A model generated the notes under the pieces. The model ran no database searches and had not been told where the DNA came from. It saw only the letters and a program-made list of their open reading frames with translations. Positions 58,195 to 64,000 of a DNA stretch of 64,000 nt are shown in pieces. Made by a program: the position numbers and the translations under genes. The first letter of the stretch is position 1. Every line of letters begins with the position of its first letter. The stretch comes from Strigamia acuminata (taxonomy: Eukaryota > Arthropoda > Chilopoda > Geophilomorpha > Linotaeniidae): assembly GCA_949358305.1 (NCBI GenBank), contig OX442314.1, positions 23,677,060 through 23,741,059 on the forward strand. Reading direction: 5' to 3'.

Positions 58195-58268
58195 TTAGAA
58201 ATAAATCTCAAATCTGAACTTGTGATCTCTCAATAAGATAACCCAAACCGTAGAATTACCGAAAGAAA

Positions 58269-61200
58269 ATGTCAGACAAAGATGAGCAATCCACGTCTGA
58301 CACCGAGCAGAGAATGCCCGAGAAGGGAAAAAGGACCTCCGACTACCACCTAAGGTCGGATGGTCCCGTCCCTGAAATGTCCGCAAAGGCGAAAGCCCGA
58401 GCGAATAAAAGGAGAGCGAAGGCGCAGAAAGAGGAGCAAGCTGCATCGCTCGCGGCCCTAGACGGGCCAGAGCGAGAGCGGGTTCCCTTGAATATGCAAC
58501 CCTTCGAGGATACCGATCCGGAAGCCATAGAAAATCGAGAAGAAATTCGCGACGTATCGCCAGGACGAGTATCGATATTGATGACCGAGGAGACGAACGA
58601 AGCTCCGAAAATAACGGTCACGGTCGGCACGAACCCATCGCCACCCACGGCTCAGACGTCCGTGGAGCAAACCCCACGAAAAAACGACGGCGGGACCCCG
58701 ATAACCCCCCGAGTTACGGCGAGTCCTGCGGTTGTTTCCTTCGAGGTATCTCACCTAATTCGGTTGACACGGCAAGCTGCCCAACTGAAAGCGATGATAG
58801 ACATTCCAGTAGGAACGTCAGTCTGGGAATCGATTACTCTACTCACTGACGCTATCTGCGCGGCACAAGCCCCGACGCCGGTCGCAAGACCAGCAGCGGA
58901 GACGCCCATGCCCCAGGTAACGCCCAGTGACACCGGAGGTTTCGCGCCAGACCCCAACCGAACACTTCACGAATCCAGAGAGAAGGCCCGCGAGGAAGCC
59001 AGACAAGAAGCGACTAGTCGCCAACGAAGGCTGAGCGCAGAGCGGCGAGAACTCTGGAAGGAAGAGGAAGAAAGGGAGCAACGCGAGAGAAGAACCACCG
59101 AGAGAACAGAGAAACTGGTCCAAAAAATGAGGGAAGAACGAGAAGCTAAAATTCGAAAAGAATGGAACGCAACAGTAGAAGGGCGACATCGAGAAGCTCA
59201 AGAGTACGAGGACCAATTTCAAGCGCTAATAGCTCAAAGAAAAACAGAAAAACTACAAATGTTGCGAAAAGAGGCCATTCTACAACATCAGAAATGGGAA
59301 GAACAACATCGCGAGAGGTTGAGAGAAGAGGAAGCCAGAAAAGAAAAAGAACAGTTTCTGAAAGAGAAAGAAGAGTGGGATCGAGTCAGATGGACCGAAG
59401 AGTACAAAGCGAAGAAACAAGCTATAATAGATGAGCAAAAAAGATGGGAAGCCGAAAACTGGGAGAAGGAGACAGAAAAGTTCCAGAAAGAGTACGCACA
59501 AGACGTCTCGGACAGGAAGAAAAATGAAGAAAACCTGAAACGGAAACCAGAACCCCCCAGCGGCTCTGATACCGACACAGGAGAAGGTGCAACAAAGCCG
59601 GCAAAAACGGCGAAAAGGGGGAAATCTCAAAAGAGAGACGAGTCGGTCCCAAAAACAAAGGACCGTCACCCCTCAAAAAGATCCGAGACGGGAGCAGCCA
59701 TCGACGCGTTACTCGAAAAGAAAAACGCAAATAAAAATCGGGAACGCCCCGAAAGCGAGGAAAACAGATGGCATTCTTTTTACGAGAACAACGACGGAGG
59801 GGAGCCGCCGCCATCCGGAGGCTCGAAACAGAAGAAGGCTGGCGGAGAGACCCCACCGAGAGGGCCGAGGTTTCACCCCCAAGGAGATCCCTCCGAGCCC
59901 TCCGATTCGTCGGACGACGACCATCCGAGTCGACCGTCTACAGGGAGGAGTCAAGAAGACAGCGATGGGCACCGGTCGAACCGGCCGAATGCTTCAGACC
60001 GCTCCTCCCGGAGCTCCAACCCTCGTTCGGAGGAAGGGAACTTTCAGGACTCATCTGGCCGACATTACACGATGTCTGAGCTAGGCCGAGCCCTGCTGAA
60101 CTCTTTCAGAAGAGAAGGAATCGATCTAGGCCATCCAGGCGACGAACATAATCGCGCTGGAGAGAGGGTTAAGCGTAAATATGGCGTACGAAACGAACCA
60201 AGCAGCGAAGCCACGGGTAACATCCGTTGGCAACACTACATACAAACACGATTCGACGGTTCGTGGAAGGCCGGAGACCGCTTCCTAGACGAAGTAATGC
60301 GTATCAAGAAAGCGACAAAAGCCACCGTCGCCGACATGCTAACCCACGGTCTAGTGGAGCTAACCACGGGGTCAGCTCGAGAATGGTATCAGGGACTGAA
60401 AAACCCAACCTGGGACGATTTTCTCGTCCGTTTCGATCTCCGATACGGCGAGACTCCAGACGAGATCAGTAACAAATTACGTGGTCTACGGCAAGCCCCA
60501 GGAGAAACATTAGCCGACTACGACGCCCGAGCGAAACTCCTGTTTGCAAGAGCGCCGTACGAAATAAACCCCGCTGGTTTTACGATGATCTTTTACGGAG
60601 GATTATCGGCCCACTCGCAAAGAATTCTGCTAGACATGCGTGCACCCCGCACTGGCGATTACCAAGATGTCAGTAACTATCTTCTAACAAACACGTTAGA
60701 AATAGAACAGCGGTATTACGCCACTCTGCCCCCGGAAGAAGCTGACGCGCACGAGAAGCGGTTGCAGACGAGCGCCGAACGCCACAAGACCTCAGAAAAA
60801 TTAATGAGGCCAAGTGAATATTTGAGCGGCATAATGAGTCTCACCGAAGCATCCTTCGGACGAATGCTGACGCCTAAAGCAGGCAGTATTCTTCCAGCCA
60901 ACCCGATAGCTGCCCCAAAGAAAGCACCGGCAGCAACGGCGATGCAGGTGACCTCGACGGACTCCACCCAGATGGAGAAAGTCGAAGAGACAACACCTCT
61001 CGCCACGGCTAAAGAAGAGGAGCCAGCATCAAGCGACGAGGAAGCCCTAAATGAGCACCTCGAAAACTTGTCGACGGGATGCGACGATCAAGGTCCCTAT
61101 TTGCACCATGCACACCGGGCCTTGGCAATCGCACAATTCAGGGCACACGTGCAGGCAACAAAAGCGAGAGGGGCATTGGGAGGAAAAAGACGATTCCCGA

Positions 61201-61409
61201 CGCCCTTCGTCCCGAAAAAACCGGGATTCACTCCCACAGGGGATAAAAGTAACATCAAATGTTACAGCTGTGGAGAATACGGCCACTACTCAGATAAATG
61301 TGAGAAAACCGTCAAAGAAAAGGACATCATGCAAACCATGATGAAAATGATGATGGAGTTAAGAACTGATCTGGCAAAAAACTTCCAAGCGCAGGCGTCG
61401 CCGAAATAA
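58269..61409 (+). CDS. gag: Gag polyprotein of the Ty3/gypsy element
   Basis: 1046 codons from the ATG at 58269, long for a gypsy Gag. Residues 1-230 are charged, then Pro/Thr-rich. Residues about 235-430 form a very highly charged Arg/Glu/Lys coiled coil. Residues about 440-640 are Ser/Pro/Arg-rich disordered sequence. Residues about 650-820 are the retrotransposon Gag capsid-like domain, with conserved AREWYQGLKNPTWDDFLVRF. A CCHC zinc knuckle CYSCGEYGHYSDKC lies at residues 998-1011. Gag assembles the particle and binds genomic RNA. The unusual part is the long N-terminal coiled-coil extension. The reading frame ends at TAA 61407-61409, inside the overlap with pol. Confidence 0.9.
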   Translation: MSDKDEQSTSDTEQRMPEKGKRTSDYHLRSDGPVPEMSAKAKARANKRRAKAQKEEQAASLAALDGPERERVPLNMQPFEDTDPEAIENREEIRDVSPGRVSILMTEETNEAPKITVTVGTNPSPPTAQTSVEQTPRKNDGGTPITPRVTASPAVVSFEVSHLIRLTRQAAQLKAMIDIPVGTSVWESITLLTDAICAAQAPTPVARPAAETPMPQVTPSDTGGFAPDPNRTLHESREKAREEARQEATSRQRRLSAERRELWKEEEEREQRERRTTERTEKLVQKMREEREAKIRKEWNATVEGRHREAQEYEDQFQALIAQRKTEKLQMLRKEAILQHQKWEEQHRERLREEEARKEKEQFLKEKEEWDRVRWTEEYKAKKQAIIDEQKRWEAENWEKETEKFQKEYAQDVSDRKKNEENLKRKPEPPSGSDTDTGEGATKPAKTAKRGKSQKRDESVPKTKDRHPSKRSETGAAIDALLEKKNANKNRERPESEENRWHSFYENNDGGEPPPSGGSKQKKAGGETPPRGPRFHPQGDPSEPSDSSDDDHPSRPSTGRSQEDSDGHRSNRPNASDRSSRSSNPRSEEGNFQDSSGRHYTMSELGRALLNSFRREGIDLGHPGDEHNRAGERVKRKYGVRNEPSSEATGNIRWQHYIQTRFDGSWKAGDRFLDEVMRIKKATKATVADMLTHGLVELTTGSAREWYQGLKNPTWDDFLVRFDLRYGETPDEISNKLRGLRQAPGETLADYDARAKLLFARAPYEINPAGFTMIFYGGLSAHSQRILLDMRAPRTGDYQDVSNYLLTNTLEIEQRYYATLPPEEADAHEKRLQTSAERHKTSEKLMRPSEYLSGIMSLTEASFGRMLTPKAGSILPANPIAAPKKAPAATAMQVTSTDSTQMEKVEETTPLATAKEEEPASSDEEALNEHLENLSTGCDDQGPYLHHAHRALAIAQFRAHVQATKARGALGGKRRFPTPFVPKKPGFTPTGDKSNIKCYSCGEYGHYSDKCEKTVKEKDIMQTMMKMMMELRTDLAKNFQAQASPK

Positions 61410-64000
61410 ATTCAGCTTCGTCTGCGCCAGCCGCGGAAATTAAAAAGAAGAAATATCACACTGGACCCGCAGGTCATGCCTTGGCAGAGGCACAGATCAA
61501 AGACCGCATACAGATCGTTCCGAAGAAGGAGGAAAAAGTGACGTTAACGAGTATGCAAGTGAGAACGAAACCGGAGGTCGACATGGATTGGACGGACCTT
61601 CCGTTCAATCTGGAGGTTGAGCCCCAGACATTACGCGTATTTCACTGCAATGTCACGAAAGCACATTGCGAAACTCTGTGTATGCTGCCAGTGGAGATAG
61701 AAAACCAAAAATTGTTCGGTCTACTGGATTCAGGAGCGGATCGTTCATTCATATCCGAAGATATAGTAAAAGACTTGGATATTGGAAAGAAGGTGGCACA
61801 AGTGAACGCGAACGTAGAATTGCTCACCGCCAACGGCTACGTCAAGCCGAAGGGCGTAGTTCGCATCATGATCGACTGGACGGGGGGGAACCTGTCCCAC
61901 CCCTTCATAGTCTTGCCATCCCACGACAAAGTATTCCTCCTAGGGATGGACATCATGGCGAAACTGAAAATTCAGCCAAACCCGATAACCCGTTCATGGA
62001 ACTGGATAAGTCCCGAGGGAGAACGGTCAGTCCCCGTAGTTCCCCAAAAATTACTGGACGAAGCCAAGGACAAAGAGGAATACGGAAGAGGATTGCGAAA
62101 ATTCGTCCAAGATTACGATTTCGCAGCCTTCACTCTGGAATTACAGAGGAGTAACGTCGTGGACACCCTGGTCGAGGAGGCAGCACTGCGTGTTAACGAG
62201 GCATCGCTACTAAGGCGAGTGCTTCGAAAGCATGAAAGAATTCTGACCAAGACACCTGGTCGAACGACGGAAGCAACACACGAAATAGTCTTAACCACAG
62301 ACAAGCCGATTCGAGTGCCTTACAAGGGGATGAACCCCCAGAAAAGAGACATCGTGACGCAAATGTGCCAAGACATGCTCGACAAGGGCATAGTAACGCA
62401 AGCCCTGGGCGAATACGCCATGCGGATCGTCCTGGTGATGCGTCCAGGCTCGGAACCTCGACTATGCATTGATTATCGCCCCCTGAACGCGATAACGGTT
62501 ATAGACCCGATTCAGATGCCGTCTATAGACTCGATCCTCCGGGAACTGAGCCCGTTCAAGTGGGTAACCACCATGGACCTGTCAAAGGGGTATTGGCAAG
62601 TGGAGCTAAAACCCGAAGACAAACTAAAAACGGCTTTCTACTCCCCGATAGGAAGACTAATGTTCAACGTGATGCCGTTCGGGCTTGTAAACGCCCCGAG
62701 CACGTTCCAGAAACTGATCGAAAGCGTGTTGGGAGATATGCTGCACGACTTCGTGTGGGCGTATCTCGACGACATAATAATAACGTCGGACACATTCGAA
62801 GAGCATATAGACCACATCGACAGAGTGGTCTCCCGCCTAGCCAAGGCAGGACTCCACATCCATCCAGGGAAGAGCAAGTTTTGCAGGAAAGAGCTTGCCT
62901 TCCTAGGATATCGAATAGGAGTCGAGGGAATCGCGATTGACCCCGAAAAAGTCAAAGCAATAAACGGATTCCCCGCCCCCGAAGATATAAAAGGTGTCCA
63001 GAGATTCATGGGCATGGTCAATTTCTTCGGCCGACTACTCTCTGGTCTGGCTGAAGTGGCCGCGCCTATAACGGATCTCTTACGAACGGATAAAGAGTTT
63101 GAGTGGACGGTCCAGTGCGAGGCCGCATTTAGCACTATCAAGCAAATGCTGGCTGACGTCGAAAAGATGCCATTGCCGGACCTAAACCGACCGTTCGTGT
63201 TGCACACCGACGCGAGTAAAATCGGACTGGGTGCAGCCCTTCTGCAGACCCACGTGTACAACGGAATCTCGCAAGAAGTACCCTGTATGTTTATAAGCAG
63301 AAAAATACAGGGCGCGGAGAAAAATTATACGGCAACGGAACTAGAATGCCTAGCCGTAATTTGGGCAGTTCGAAAATTTCGCGACTATCTGGAGTACACG
63401 AACTTCGAGGTTCAGACAGATCACCAGGCACTAAGCTGGTTGATGAAGCTCAAGGAACCTTCCGGCCGACTCGCAAGATGGCAACTGGAGTTAATGGCGT
63501 GCGATATAACAATTACGTACCGCCCCGGGAAGTACAATCATGTGGCCGACGCCCTCTCAAGAGCCCCAGCCTCTGACCCCCAGGGACCAGACGACGACGG
63601 CGAGGACGACACCCACCTCTTGTACTGCCCAACTCCACGCAGAATATGGCGCTTACGAAAAGCAAACGAACTGCCGGTGATGGAGCCTGAAGATAGAACG
63701 TTTTGCGGTTTTTGGACTCGAACATACCAGCCAGCTGGGACAAACAATTCAACATCCGAAATTCAATCTCCGCCCCCCGGAGAAACCCACAAAACACTAC
63801 TACGCGCCTTCACAGCAAAAATTGAAGAAAAAACGCAATATGCTCCACCCACGAGACGTGAGTTCGTCGAACACCAGGCAGCAGACACAAAATGTCAAAT
63901 TATAACACAATATTTGCTGAACGGCGAATTTCCGGAAGGGATGACAAACCCACACCGCCGGAAACAGTTCGTCAAAGAAGCAACAAGCTACCTCATAGAT
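61370..64000 (+). CDS. pol: Pol polyprotein (protease, reverse transcriptase, RNase H; integrase cut by window end)
   Basis: An open frame in -1 relative to gag, with no stop through the window end. The aspartic protease motif LLDSGADRSFIS is at about 61721-61756, with LLGMDIMAKL downstream. Reverse transcriptase shows PRLCIDYRPLNAIT, TTMDLSKGYWQVEL, MPFGLVNAPSTFQ and the catalytic AYLDDIIIT near 62759. RNase H shows HTDASKIGLGAALL near 63203 and TATELECLAVIWAVRKF. The connection YRPGKYNHVADALSRAP is typical of gypsy elements. The final residues should lead into the integrase zinc-binding domain, but the HHCC ligands lie beyond the edge. It has no start codon of its own and is expected to be made as a Gag-Pol fusion by frameshifting. 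Confidence 0.95.
61376..61427 (+). promoter_or_regulatory. Programmed -1 ribosomal frameshift signal
   Basis: The heptamer A AAA AAC at 61376-61382 is in the gag frame as X XXY YYZ. Six bases later, GCGCAGGCG (61389-61397) can pair with CGTCTGCGC (61419-61427) in a 9-bp stem with one G-T pair and a 21-base loop. Pol continues in the -1 frame, which is open from 61370, and gag stops at 61407. Heptamer, spacing, stem and frame all agree with a canonical -1 site. Confidence 0.85.

Larger units (their letters stand above)
57355..64000 (+). mobile_element. Ty3/gypsy LTR retrotransposon, 5' 6.6 kb
   Basis: Order: LTR (57355-58174), primer-binding site, gag, -1 frameshift signal, pol with protease, reverse transcriptase and RNase H, then integrase beyond the edge. 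RT before integrase places it in Ty3/gypsy. No inactivating stop or frameshift is seen up to the window end, so the copy looks young. It sits in an intron of the astacin gene in the same orientation, so its own poly(A) signal could truncate host transcripts. Codons are much more GC-rich than in neighbouring host exons. The 3' LTR and target duplication lie outside, so age and completeness cannot be judged. Confidence 0.95.

Noticed and set aside
58343-59972. Several minus-strand frames of 90-144 codons under gag
   Set aside because: They mirror the charged coiled-coil codons of gag and show Phe/Leu/Ser-rich shadow composition.
1-64000. tRNA, rRNA or CRISPR array
   Set aside because: No cloverleaf with a T-loop, no rRNA-like block, and the tandem repeats seen are minisatellites without regular spacers.

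Overview
The window is nuclear DNA of an animal, most likely an invertebrate. It is AT-rich, its genes are split by GT-AG introns from about 50 bp to several kb, and it is full of short inverted-repeat transposons, minisatellites and poly-A/T runs. The recognisable host genes are metazoan: a ciliary small GTPase, a V-ATPase assembly factor, an FNDC4/5-type membrane protein and an astacin protease. I cannot fix the phylum from sequence alone.

Layout. 1-28 kb is gene-poor. It holds MITE-like elements, a putative two-exon minus-strand gene for a small secreted protein (exons near 17.4 and 6.1 kb), a 19-bp minisatellite near 18.3 kb, and decayed coding remnants at 24-26 kb including Ty1/copia reverse transcriptase. 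28.9-39.8 kb holds a plus-strand FNDC4/5-like gene whose large introns carry nested MITEs. 40.6-43.8 kb is a compact cluster: CPLANE2/RSG1 and CCDC115/VMA22 on the minus strand only about 200 bp apart, then, divergent from CCDC115, a five-exon plus-strand gene for a cysteine-rich, probably GPI-anchored secreted protein.

43.9-49.9 kb is the most unusual part. A minus-strand gene of about 22 exons encodes a predicted secreted protein of about 765 residues. Its middle is built from 13 tandemly duplicated, phase 1-1 symmetric exons plus a fourteenth repeat fused to a basic, His/Ser-rich C-terminus. The introns are duplicated too and carry a conserved motif. A second copy of its signal-peptide exon and upstream flank lies 4.5 kb away at 54.4 kb. 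I recognise no family for it.

50-55.5 kb is intergenic, with a GC-richer coding-like patch and a 22-bp minisatellite. From 55.5 kb a plus-strand astacin metalloprotease gene (signal, propeptide, zinc protease, EGF, start of CUB) runs until an intron in its CUB domain holds a Ty3/gypsy LTR retrotransposon. The retrotransposon has a 5' LTR, a tRNA-Pro-like primer site, a very long gag, a canonical -1 frameshift signal with a predicted stem-loop, and an open pol. It runs off the window end. Its coding part is clearly more GC-rich than the host sequence.
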